Of a stretch of DNA of 35,499 nt, positions 18,046 through 25,534 are shown in pieces; positions within the stretch are counted from its first letter, which is position 1, and each line of letters opens with the position of its first letter. The DNA comes from Sphingomonadales bacterium. Lineage in GTDB: Bacteria > Pseudomonadota > Alphaproteobacteria > Sphingomonadales > Sphingomonadaceae. The position numbers and the translations under genes were made by a program. Below the pieces are notes generated by a model. That model saw only the letters and a list, made by a program, of their open reading frames with translations. It ran no database searches and had not been told where the DNA came from. Location: the NCBI GenBank assembly GCA_028871475.1, contig JAGWMZ010000039.1, positions 1 through 35,499 of the forward strand, given 5' to 3'.

Positions 18046-19461
18046 TCAATGCCGGGCGGAGGAAAGCTCGCCAAAGAGGCGCACCAGATGATTGCCCGCC
18101 CCGCCATCCTTGCGCAGGATCTTCACATTATACATCATCATGTCGGCGGCATGGATCACATCCTCGACCATCGCCCGCGTCCCCGGGCCCAGCACCACGG
18201 CGCCCGCGCTGACGCCGACATCCCAGCCGCGCCCGGCGATCCGCTGCGCGATGGCGCGGTTGAGGCGGTCGAGAATGCGCTCGACATCGGTGACATTGCA
18301 GCCGGGCAGCAGCAGCACGAATTCATCGCCCGCGATGCGATAGAGCGTGTCGTTCTGGCGCACCGCGCCGTTGATGGCGCGCGCCACCTCGACCAGACAT
18401 TCATCGCCCACCGCATGGCCCAGCCGGTCGTTGACCTGCTTGAAACGGTCGAGATCGAGATAGGCCACGGCCAGCCCCTGCTCACCCTGCGGCAGGCCAT
18501 CGACCGCGCGTTCCAGCCTTTGCAGCATGGCGCGGCGGTTGGGCAGGCCGGTCAGCGCATCGCGCATGGCCAGCGTCTCGGCATCCTTGCGCAGCGAGAT
18601 ATCCTCGACCACCGCAACGAAGAAATCGGGCGTGCCATCCTCATGCGCCACCATGGAAACGGTCAGGTTGATCCAGACCGATGCACCATCAGGCAGGAGA
18701 TAGCGTTTTTCGAGCTGGTAGCTCTCCGTCTCGCCCGCCCGGAGAGCATTGAACTGCTCGACATCGGCGTCCAGATCGTCAGGGTGGGTGATGTCCTGAA
18801 AGGTGCAGGCGTATAGCTCCTGCGCGCTGCGCCCGGTGATCTGGCAGAACTTGCGGTTCACCCGCAGGAACGCGCCCGAGGGCGCCACATGGATAATGCC
18901 AACCGCGGCCTGTTCGAAGGTCGCCTCGAAACGGCGGCCCAGCGCGAAATTGCGGCGGGCCAGATCGATCTGCCCGGCATTGGCCAGCCCCACCGCGATG
19001 GGCGCGGACAGCAGCCGCACCACCAGCAGGTCATTCTCGTCAAACGCATTGGGTTCGCGCGAAGAGACCTTGAGCACGCCCACATCGCGGCCCTGCGCAG
19101 GAATTGGCACCACCACCATCGAGCGCACATGCACGGCGCGACAGGCCTCGCGGTTGACGCGAACATCGGTTTCACTGTCCGTGCACAATTGAGGAGTACC
19201 GCTGGCAAGACACAGGCCTGAAAGACTGCCAGCGATGGGCATGCGCAGGCCGATGCTGTCGGCCATATCCTCGCCGCTGGCCGCGCAATAGACGATCTCC
19301 TCGCCATCGCGCATCTCGATCACGGCGCCACTGGCGCGCGGCATGGCGATGAGCGCATTGGCGACCACCGCATCGAACACCGCGTCAATCTTGTCGGCCA
19401 CGGCGATAATGGCATCATGGGCGTCGAGCACGCGGCGGACCTGTTGTTTCCAACCTTCCAC
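18046..19461 (-). CDS. GAF-PAS-GGDEF diguanylate cyclase
   Basis: A 471-residue soluble sensor predicted to make cyclic-di-GMP from two GTP. Domains: GAF (about 15-165, with the pattern VRSMVVVPIPAQGRDVGVLK), PAS/PAC (about 180-300, FEQAAVGIIHVAPSGAFLRV...), and GGDEF (about 310-465). The active-site loop reads AGDEF at 377-381, a known functional variant of GGDEF, and DALTGLPNRR opens the domain as usual. The product-inhibition I-site RxxD is present as RQND (368-371), exactly five residues before AGDEF, so feedback inhibition is expected. The GTG at 19461 is chosen because AAAGGAGG lies five bases upstream, an almost perfect Shine-Dalgarno; a TTG at 19491 would place that site inside the gene. 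There are no membrane segments. Divergent from roxA. Confidence 0.92.
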   Translation of the reverse strand: MEGWKQQVRRVLDAHDAIIAVADKIDAVFDAVVANALIAMPRASGAVIEMRDGEEIVYCAASGEDMADSIGLRMPIAGSLSGLCLASGTPQLCTDSETDVRVNREACRAVHVRSMVVVPIPAQGRDVGVLKVSSREPNAFDENDLLVVRLLSAPIAVGLANAGQIDLARRNFALGRRFEATFEQAAVGIIHVAPSGAFLRVNRKFCQITGRSAQELYACTFQDITHPDDLDADVEQFNALRAGETESYQLEKRYLLPDGASVWINLTVSMVAHEDGTPDFFVAVVEDISLRKDAETLAMRDALTGLPNRRAMLQRLERAVDGLPQGEQGLAVAYLDLDRFKQVNDRLGHAVGDECLVEVARAINGAVRQNDTLYRIAGDEFVLLLPGCNVTDVERILDRLNRAIAQRIAGRGWDVGVSAGAVVLGPGTRAMVEDVIHAADMMMYNVKILRKDGGAGNHLVRLFGELSSARH

Positions 19462-19678
19462 GGCTGCCTCCTTTCGCGAGGTTCTCCTCAACCGCGACTA
19501 AAGGGGAGCTGGTAAAGATTTAGGAAATATCAACAACCGTAGAGGTGGCTGGGCCCAAGCCGGGCCGGGTCCCCGCTCAGCCCGGCGAATGCCTGCCCCG
19601 CCCCGGCGCGCGGCGGTTTTGACACGGCGGCCCAATGGCGCCAAGGCAGGCAGGCATACCATCAGGATCTGCTCTTTC

Positions 19679-20818
19679 ATGTTCAAGCCTTCCTTCGACC
19701 CGGCCGCCTTTCTGCGGGACTATTGGCAGAAGAAACCCGTCCTCATCCGCAACCCCTGGGCCCATTGGGTCAATCCGGTCGAGCCGGGCGAGCTGGCGGG
19801 GCTCGCCTGTGAGGATGGCGTGGAGGCAAGGCTGATCGAGCGGACCGAGCAAGGCCTCACCCTGGAACAGGGCCCCTTCCTCGAAAGCCAGTTCGCCGCG
19901 CTGGGGCAAGACCCATGGACCTTGCTGGTGCAGGCGGTGGACCAGCATGTGCCCGGCGTCGGCGCGCTGATCGATCCGTTCCGCTTCGTGCCCGACTGGC
20001 GGATCGATGATGTGATGGTCAGCTATGCCACCGATGGCGGCGGGGTGGGCCCGCATTTCGACCAATATGACGTCTTCCTCATCCAGGGCCTTGGCCGCCG
20101 CCGCTGGCGCGTGGGGCCGCTGTGCGATGAGAGCACGCCGCTGCTGCCGCATGAGGACCTGCGCCTGCTGGCCGACTTCGTGCCCATCGACGATTTCGTG
20201 CTGGAACCGGGCGACATGCTCTACATCCCGCCCGGCTATGCCCATGACGGTATCGCCATCGGCGATGACTGCATGACCTATTCGGTGGGCTTTCGCGCAC
20301 CCTCGCGCGGGGAAGTGGTGGAGGGCTGGGCCGCGCATGTGGTCGACGGCCTCATCGAGGACGACCGCTACACCGACCCCGACCTTGCCCCGCAAGCCAA
20401 TCCGGGCGAGATCGCGCCCGAGGCGCTCGACCGGCTCTATGCCATGGCGCTGGAGGCCCTGAGCGACCGGCAGGGCTTTGCCCAATGGCTGGGCAGCCAT
20501 GCCACCATGCCCAAATATCCCGAAACCGACTGGTCGCCCGAACAACCCTTCGATGCGCAGGAACTGGCCGACGAGCTGGAACTGGGCACGCCGCTGGCGC
20601 GCAATCCGGCCAGCCGCTTTGCCTTCATCCGGATCGAGGGCGGGGTCACCCTCTTCGTCGACGGGCAGGCCTATGAGTGCACCGGCCCCACCGCCCGGCT
20701 GGCCGAGGCGCTGTGCGCCGGCGATGCCCCCGGCCCCGTACCGCCCGGCCCCCCGCGCGAGTTGCTGCTCGCCCTGCTCAACAGCGGGGCGCTGGCCTTT
20801 GATGGCGATGATGAATGA
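19679..20818 (+). CDS. roxA: RoxA/YcfD-like ribosomal protein L16 arginine hydroxylase (JmjC-type cupin)
   Basis: A Fe(II)/2-oxoglutarate oxygenase predicted to hydroxylate an arginine of ribosomal protein L16 (uL16). The 379-residue length matches E. coli RoxA. The cupin core shows the iron-binding HxD as H126-F-D128 (GPHFDQYDVFLIQ) and the distal H189 (PPGYAHDG); the cofactor-binding basic cluster follows at R140-R142. As I recall, the E. coli ligands are His125, Asp127 and His187, so the spacing agrees. A C-terminal winged-helix-like region follows the dimerisation segment. The ATG at 19679 gives the conserved start (FDPAAFLRDYWQKKPVLIRN); AGGA lies 11 nt upstream, rather far. A perfect TTGACA at 19619-19624 may be its -35 element, but no good -10 follows. 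Its stop overlaps rluE by ATGA. Confidence 0.9.
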   Translation: MFKPSFDPAAFLRDYWQKKPVLIRNPWAHWVNPVEPGELAGLACEDGVEARLIERTEQGLTLEQGPFLESQFAALGQDPWTLLVQAVDQHVPGVGALIDPFRFVPDWRIDDVMVSYATDGGGVGPHFDQYDVFLIQGLGRRRWRVGPLCDESTPLLPHEDLRLLADFVPIDDFVLEPGDMLYIPPGYAHDGIAIGDDCMTYSVGFRAPSRGEVVEGWAAHVVDGLIEDDRYTDPDLAPQANPGEIAPEALDRLYAMALEALSDRQGFAQWLGSHATMPKYPETDWSPEQPFDAQELADELELGTPLARNPASRFAFIRIEGGVTLFVDGQAYECTGPTARLAEALCAGDAPGPVPPGPPRELLLALLNSGALAFDGDDE

Positions 20819-21360
20819 TCATCCTCTTCAACAAGCCCCATGGCGTGCTGCCGCAATTCACCGATGGCAAATCGCCCAGCCCGCGCCCCACGCTCTCGGC
20901 CTATATCGACGTGCCGGGGGTCTATCCGGCCGGGCGGCTCGATCTCGACAGCGAGGGGCTGCTGCTGCTCACCGATGATGGCCGTTTGCAGGCGCGCATT
21001 TCCGACCCCAGGTTCAAGATGGAGAAGACCTATCTGGTGCAGGTGGAGGGCGAGCCGGACGAGACCGCGCTCGACGCCCTGCGCCGGGGCGTGATGCTGA
21101 AGGATGGCATGACCCTGCCCGCCCACGCCGAAGCCATCGATGCGCCTGATCTGTGGCCGCGCGATCCGCCAGTGCGTTATCGCAAGTCGGTGCCCGACCG
21201 CTGGATCAGCCTCACCATTCGCGAAGGGCGCAACCGGCAGGTGCGCCGCATGACCGCCGCCGTGGGCCACCCCACCTTGCGGCTGGTGCGCTGGCGGATG
21301 GGGAACTGGACGCTGGAGGGCATCGCGCCGGGCCAGTGGCACCGGGGAGAACCGGCATGA
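20815..21360 (+). CDS. rluE: 23S rRNA pseudouridine synthase RluE-type
   Basis: A TruA-unrelated RsuA/RluE-family enzyme that isomerises a uridine in 23S rRNA (U2457 in E. coli) near the peptidyl-transferase centre. The 181-residue protein has the catalytic motif YPAGRLDLDSEGLLLLTDDG with catalytic Asp43 and the C-terminal IREGRNRQVRRMTAAVGHPT motif that binds RNA. It lacks an N-terminal S4 domain, as RluE does. The ATG overlaps the roxA stop (ATGA), and its own stop overlaps the next gene in the same way, so translation of all three is coupled. The context, a ribosomal protein hydroxylase beside an rRNA modifier of the same ribosome region, supports the assignment. Confidence 0.93.
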   Translation: MIILFNKPHGVLPQFTDGKSPSPRPTLSAYIDVPGVYPAGRLDLDSEGLLLLTDDGRLQARISDPRFKMEKTYLVQVEGEPDETALDALRRGVMLKDGMTLPAHAEAIDAPDLWPRDPPVRYRKSVPDRWISLTIREGRNRQVRRMTAAVGHPTLRLVRWRMGNWTLEGIAPGQWHRGEPA

Positions 21361-21773
21361 CGGGCCTGCCCACACCGCCCGCCGCCTCGGCCGACCTTGC
21401 CATCCGGCTGGCCCGCGCCGCCTTCAACCGCGCGCTGGCCGACAGGGATCTGGACGCTATCGCCACCGTTCTGGCGCGTGAGGTGGTGCTGGTCGCGGGC
21501 ACCGACAGTGCGGTGATCACCGGCCGCAAGGCGCAAGTGCTGGCCTGGAAGCGCGAGTTTGCCGCCGCCCCGGCCGCTGCCACGCTCTACACCCGCACAC
21601 CCGAGACCATCCTGCCTTCGCCCGGCCTGCCCATCGCGCTGGAACATGGGCAATGGCAGGGGGTGAACCGGACCAGCGGGCAGGTGGAAGCGAGCGGCGC
21701 CTATACCGCCAAATGGCGCCATTCGGGCGGGCTCTGGCAGATCGAGGCGGAAATTTTCCTCACCCTCGCCTGA
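21357..21773 (+). CDS. SnoaL/DUF4440-like protein (NTF2 fold)
   Basis: A 138-residue protein resembling the NTF2-like SnoaL/DUF4440 group. Features: an N-terminal helix (AIRLARAAFNRALADRDLDA), a segment VVLVAGTDSAVITGRKAQVLAWKREF typical of the cone-shaped fold, and a C-terminal sheet ending ...YTAKWRHSGGLWQIEAEIFLTL, the common KW.....W.I..E.F motif. Such proteins bind small ligands or act as simple enzymes; the specific role cannot be read from sequence. The ATG overlaps the rluE stop (ATGA), making it the third gene of the roxA operon. There is no signal peptide. A link to ribosome modification is only suggested by position. Confidence 0.75.
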   Translation: MTGLPTPPAASADLAIRLARAAFNRALADRDLDAIATVLAREVVLVAGTDSAVITGRKAQVLAWKREFAAAPAAATLYTRTPETILPSPGLPIALEHGQWQGVNRTSGQVEASGAYTAKWRHSGGLWQIEAEIFLTLA

Positions 21774-21860
21774 GCGCCCTCGACGCGGGGGGCGCTTGCC
21801 GCCATGGTGGAGCGGTCTGTCCGTTGCCCATTCCCTGCCCCCCAAGGAAGAAAGGCCCCC

Positions 21861-23090
21861 ATGTCGACACGCCAGCCCCGTCTCCGTCACTGGAAAGCTC
21901 CCGCCGCCAAACCCAAGGGCAATGGCACCCCGTTCCAGAATGTCGCCCTGCTGCTGCAAGGCGGCGGCGCTTTGGGCGCCTATCAGGCCGGCGTCTATGA
22001 AGCGCTCGCCGAGCGCGACATCACGCCGGGCTGGATCGCCGGCATCTCGATCGGTGCGATCAACAGCGCCATCATCGCGGGCAATCCGCCGCGCGAACGC
22101 ATCGGCAAGCTGCGCGCCTTCTGGGAAGGGGTCAGCGCGCATAGTGGCGGATGGGGAGGCAGCAGCTGGGGTGACTGGCTGCCCCACCTCGTCCACAACC
22201 CGACCATTCGCGGCGCGGCCAACCAGTTGGCGGCAGGCAATGTGCTGGTCCATGGCGCGCCCGGTTTCTTTTCCCCGCGCCTGCTGCCGCCCGCCTTTCA
22301 CCCCTCGGGCAGCGCCGGGGCGACGAGCTGGTATGACACGACCCCGCTGAAAGCCACGCTGGAGCGGCTCGTCGATTTCGACCGGATCAACGCGCGCGAA
22401 ACCCGCTTTTCGGTGGGGGCGGTCAATGTGCGCACCGGCAATTTCGCCTATTTCGACAATGAGACCGACACCATCCGCCCCGAACACATCATGGCCAGCG
22501 GTGCCCTGCCCCCCGGCTTTCCGCCTGTGGAAGTCGATGGCGAGCATTACTGGGACGGCGGCCTGGTCTCGAACACGCCGCTCGACTGGGTGCTGTCCTC
22601 GAAATCGGACCTCAACACGCTGGTCTTTCAGGTCGATTTGTGGAGCGCGCGCGGCCAGCTTCCCGCCGACATGCCCAGCGTCGCCATCCGCGCCAAGGAG
22701 ATCCAGTATTCCAGCCGCACCCGCGCCGCCACCGAGGTCTTCCGCGAAAGGCAGATGCTGCGCGCGGCCTTCCGCCGGCTGGCGCAGGGCATGACGCCCG
22801 AGCAACTCGACACGCCCGAGGCGAAGCTGCTGATGGAGGCCACCGATGCGGCGGCCTTCAACATCGTGCAACTGGTCTATCATTCCCCCACCTATGAGGG
22901 CGAATCGAAGGATTACGAATTCTCGCGCCAGACGATGGAAGACCATTGGCGCACGGGTTACCAAGACGCCCAGATCACCCTGTCGCACAAGGAAGTGCTC
23001 GAGCTGCCGGCAGATCCGGCGGGCGTGGAGGTCTATGATTTCACCGGCCCGCTGCATGACGACCATGGCGGGGGAACGCGCCGCCGCTGA
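21861..23090 (+). CDS. Patatin-like phospholipase
   Basis: A 409-residue serine hydrolase of the patatin/RssA family, expected to cleave acyl chains from lipids. The oxyanion-hole motif is LLLQGGGALGAYQAGVYEAL, the nucleophile Ser63 is in GISIGAINS, and the catalytic Asp232 is in the YWDGGLVSNTPL motif, so the Ser-Asp dyad is complete. The C-terminal part (about 300-400) is the DUF3734-like tail often seen in proteobacterial patatins (IVQLVYHSPTYEGESKDYEF). The ATG at 21861 has AAAGG five bases upstream and leaves a basic N-terminus (RQPRLRHWKAPAAKPKG) without a signal peptide. It follows the roxA operon after an 87-bp gap with no clear terminator. A 16-bp hairpin lies 23 bp after its stop. 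Confidence 0.92.
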   Translation: MSTRQPRLRHWKAPAAKPKGNGTPFQNVALLLQGGGALGAYQAGVYEALAERDITPGWIAGISIGAINSAIIAGNPPRERIGKLRAFWEGVSAHSGGWGGSSWGDWLPHLVHNPTIRGAANQLAAGNVLVHGAPGFFSPRLLPPAFHPSGSAGATSWYDTTPLKATLERLVDFDRINARETRFSVGAVNVRTGNFAYFDNETDTIRPEHIMASGALPPGFPPVEVDGEHYWDGGLVSNTPLDWVLSSKSDLNTLVFQVDLWSARGQLPADMPSVAIRAKEIQYSSRTRAATEVFRERQMLRAAFRRLAQGMTPEQLDTPEAKLLMEATDAAAFNIVQLVYHSPTYEGESKDYEFSRQTMEDHWRTGYQDAQITLSHKEVLELPADPAGVEVYDFTGPLHDDHGGGTRRR

Positions 23091-23113
23091 TCAGCCCGCG
23101 CCATGCCGGGGCA

Positions 23114-23151
23114 CCACCGCCTTGCCGGGGACAGGCCCGGCAAGGCGGTGG
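23114..23151 (+). terminator. 16-bp perfect hairpin after the patatin gene
   Basis: CCACCGCCTTGCCGGG (23114-23129) pairs exactly with CCCGGCAAGGCGGTGG (23136-23151) around a 6-nt loop. It is very stable but has no U-tract (ACATC follows), so it may be a Rho-independent terminator of poor quality or an mRNA 3'-end stabiliser. Its last bases overlap the predicted -35 of the SOS promoter. Confidence 0.6.
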
Positions 23152-23182
23152 ACATCACGCCCGAATGGAACATAATAGGAAC
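23149..23182 (+). promoter_or_regulatory. SOS promoter with alphaproteobacterial LexA box
   Basis: The LexA box GAAC-N7-GAAC lies at 23168-23182, the direct-repeat form used by alphaproteobacteria. It overlaps a good promoter: TGGACA (23149-23154), a 16-nt spacer, and CATAAT (23171-23176). LexA bound here would block the -10 directly. Transcription should start near 23183, about 40 nt before imuA. The same arrangement is well known upstream of imuA-imuB-dnaE2. Confidence 0.9.
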
Positions 23183-23223
23183 ATTCCAAGCGAGTCGCCG
23201 CGTGCGACCAAAAGGCATGATCC

Positions 23224-24063
23224 ATGGTTCCCATTCCGGCAGCCGGCCTCACAGGCCCGCTCGCACACACACCGCCCCCTGCGGCGGTAGCCCCGCTCGA
23301 CCCTGGCCAGGTTCCACATCTGGCCGCTGGCCAGTTGCATGAACTCCACGCCGAAAGCCGGGGCTGGGCCAGCGCGCTGCTCTTCGCACTGCGCACGATG
23401 GCGCAGACGGCCAAAACCGGAGGGCAGGGCCATGCCGCCCCCCTGCTGCTGGTGCGCCCGCATGGCTCGGCGCGCGGCATGTCCTGCGATCTGCCCGGCA
23501 ACGCGCCCTATGGCGAGGGATTGGCGATGATGGGCATCGATCCGGCACGCCTGCTGATCGTCGAGACTTCGAGCCCGGCCGACCTGCTGCGCGCGGCGCA
23601 TGAAGGGGCGCGCTGTGCCGCGCTGGGCGGGGTGGTGGTCGAGACATGGGGTGAGTTGCGCGACTATGATCTGGTCGCCAGCCGCCGCCTTGTGCTGGCG
23701 GCGGAGGTTTCGGGCGTGCCGGTTGCCATGCTGCGCGGACAGGCCCGCCCACGCCCCAGCGCCGCCCATACACGCTGGCAGGTGGCAACCGCCGCCAGCG
23801 CGCCCGTCACCTCCCTTCACCAGCCCCTGACCGCCAGACTGCCCGGCCCTGCCGCCATCACGCTGGCCCTGCTGCGCCAGCGCGGCGGCCCGGCAGGGCT
23901 GTCATGGCATCTGGAATGGAACGAGGACCATGCCCGCTTCGATCTTGCCCGCCCCATGTCACCCATCCCAGCCAGAAAACCCCTCTTCGGCGCCGTCATG
24001 GCTGGCACTGTGGTTTCCCTTTCTGCCCTGCGAAAGGACATGGCCCGACGCAACGCAGCCTGA
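23224..24063 (+). CDS. imuA: ImuA, SOS mutagenesis factor (RecA-like)
   Basis: The first gene of the damage-inducible mutasome operon. The 279-residue ImuA is a RecA-like protein without a clear Walker A motif; it works with ImuB and DnaE2 in translesion synthesis. Segments typical of the family are GQLHELHAESRGWASALLFAL near residue 37, LLLVRPHGSARGMSCDLPGN (in two parts), the Walker-B-like GGVVVETWGELRDYDLVASRRL near 135-155 (in two parts), and GLSWHLEWNEDHARFDLAR near the C-terminus. The ATG at 23224 has AAGG eight bases upstream; another ATG six bases earlier is possible. The last 134 bases overlap the start of imuB in another frame. LexA control is shown by the box at 23168-23182. Confidence 0.88.
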   Translation: MVPIPAAGLTGPLAHTPPPAAVAPLDPGQVPHLAAGQLHELHAESRGWASALLFALRTMAQTAKTGGQGHAAPLLLVRPHGSARGMSCDLPGNAPYGEGLAMMGIDPARLLIVETSSPADLLRAAHEGARCAALGGVVVETWGELRDYDLVASRRLVLAAEVSGVPVAMLRGQARPRPSAAHTRWQVATAASAPVTSLHQPLTARLPGPAAITLALLRQRGGPAGLSWHLEWNEDHARFDLARPMSPIPARKPLFGAVMAGTVVSLSALRKDMARRNAA

Positions 24064-25534
24064 GGGGGAAACGCCCCCACCCTGCGCGCTGGTGGAACGC
24101 AAGGGGCAGGCGCTGCGCCTTGCCGCCATCGGGCCCGCTGCCCTGCGTGCCGGGCTGATGGCGGGGATGACGCTGGCCGATGCCCGCGCCCGCTGCCCGG
24201 CCTTGCGCACCGCGCCGCATGATCGACTGGCCGATGCCCGCCTGCTCGACCAAGTGGCGGCGGGCATGGCCCGCTTCACTCCGCGCGTGGCGGTGGATGG
24301 TGTGGATGGGCTGTTGCTTGACATCACCGGCTGCGGCCATCTGTTTGCCGGTGATGATGCGCTGGCCCGGCTGGCGGTGGAACAGGCCGCGCTAGCCGGG
24401 CTGAGCATGCGGCTGGCTCTGGCCCCCCATGCCGCGGGAGCCCGCGCACTGGTCCGCCATGCCCCGCCCGGTCCGCTCTTGCAGGATGGCGCGGCGGTCA
24501 GGGCCGCCATCGCCCGCCTGCCCATCGCCGCGCTGGAGGCTGGCGAGGAGGCGCTGCGCGGCCTCTCCCGCGCGGGACTGCGCCATCTGGGTGATCTGGC
24601 CGCGCGGCCCATGGCGGGCCTCGCCGCGCGCTTTGGCGAGGAGGTGGTGACCGCCCTGCGCGCCATTATGGGCGAGGGTGGCAGCCCCGTCGTCCCGCGC
24701 CCGACCGTCCGGCCCATCCGCGCCGTCGCCCGCTTTGCCCACCCCATCGCGCGCACCAGCGATGTGCTGGAGGTGATCGAGGATCTGCTCGAGGAGGTCG
24801 CCCGCCAGATGGAAGCGCGCCAACTTGGCGGGCGCCGCTTCACCATCATGCTGGAGCGCAGCGACCATGCGCGGCGACGGCTGGCCGTCGACACCAGCCA
24901 GCCGCAGCGCGACAGCGCCCCGGTGATGCGCCTGATGCGCGAGCGGATCGAGACCCTGGCCGATCCGCTCGACCCCGGCTTCGGCTTCGATGCGATCCAT
25001 CTGGCCGTGCCGCGCACCGGCCCGCTGCCCGCGCGGCAGAACCGGCTCGACGGAGAGGGGCGGGAGGAGGACAGCATCGCCGCGCTGATCGACCGACTCT
25101 CGACGCGGCTGGGGGAAGGGGCGGTGCTGCGTCTCTACCCCCGCAACACCCATCTGCCGGAAAAAGCGCAAGGCCTGCGCCCGGCTCTGCACCATGGCCC
25201 GGCGCAGGGCTGGGCGATGCCAGCCCAGCCCCGCCCGCTGATGCTGCTGGAGCCGCCCCAGCCCATTGCCGCCGTCGCCGGCGTGCCTGATGGGCCGCCC
25301 CAGCGCTTCACCTGGCGGGGAAACACGCATGACATCGCCCGCGCCGAAGGGCCCGAGCGGATCGCCGCGGAATGGTGGCGCCAGCCGCTTGGCCATCTGC
25401 CCGACTATCGCGCCCCCACGCGTGACTATTACCGCGTGGAGGATCGCGCCGGGCAACGGTTCTGGGTCTTTCGCCATGGCTTGTTTGATGAGCAGGCACA
25501 TCCGCGCTGGTATCTGCACGGGCTGTTCCCATGA
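23930..25534 (+). CDS. imuB: ImuB, catalytically inactive Y-family polymerase-like protein
   Basis: The adaptor of the SOS mutasome: a Y-family DNA polymerase homologue that links DnaE2 to the beta clamp. The 534-residue product keeps the family layout (palm/fingers about 24-200, helix-hairpin-helix thumb region about 200-245, little-finger-like part about 260-365) but opens with LALWFPFLP where active polymerases have the Asp-x-Asp metal site. A clamp-binding-like QNRLDG occurs at 370-375. The C-terminus has the usual RVEDRAGQRFWVFRHGL...RWYLHGLF ending. The start is uncertain: ATG 23930 is the only ATG in frame before LALWFPFLP, preceded by GAGGA only two to three bases away, and it gives a 134-nt overlap with imuA; TTG at 23945 is an alternative. 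Its stop overlaps dnaE2 by ATGA. Confidence 0.88.
   Translation: MPASILPAPCHPSQPENPSSAPSWLALWFPFLPCERTWPDATQPEGETPPPCALVERKGQALRLAAIGPAALRAGLMAGMTLADARARCPALRTAPHDRLADARLLDQVAAGMARFTPRVAVDGVDGLLLDITGCGHLFAGDDALARLAVEQAALAGLSMRLALAPHAAGARALVRHAPPGPLLQDGAAVRAAIARLPIAALEAGEEALRGLSRAGLRHLGDLAARPMAGLAARFGEEVVTALRAIMGEGGSPVVPRPTVRPIRAVARFAHPIARTSDVLEVIEDLLEEVARQMEARQLGGRRFTIMLERSDHARRRLAVDTSQPQRDSAPVMRLMRERIETLADPLDPGFGFDAIHLAVPRTGPLPARQNRLDGEGREEDSIAALIDRLSTRLGEGAVLRLYPRNTHLPEKAQGLRPALHHGPAQGWAMPAQPRPLMLLEPPQPIAAVAGVPDGPPQRFTWRGNTHDIARAEGPERIAAEWWRQPLGHLPDYRAPTRDYYRVEDRAGQRFWVFRHGLFDEQAHPRWYLHGLFP

Noticed and set aside
21177..23066. A 629-codon minus-strand frame opposite rluE, the SnoaL-like gene and the patatin gene
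   Set aside because: The plus strand has three recognisable proteins with catalytic motifs; the antisense product has low-complexity composition and no motif.
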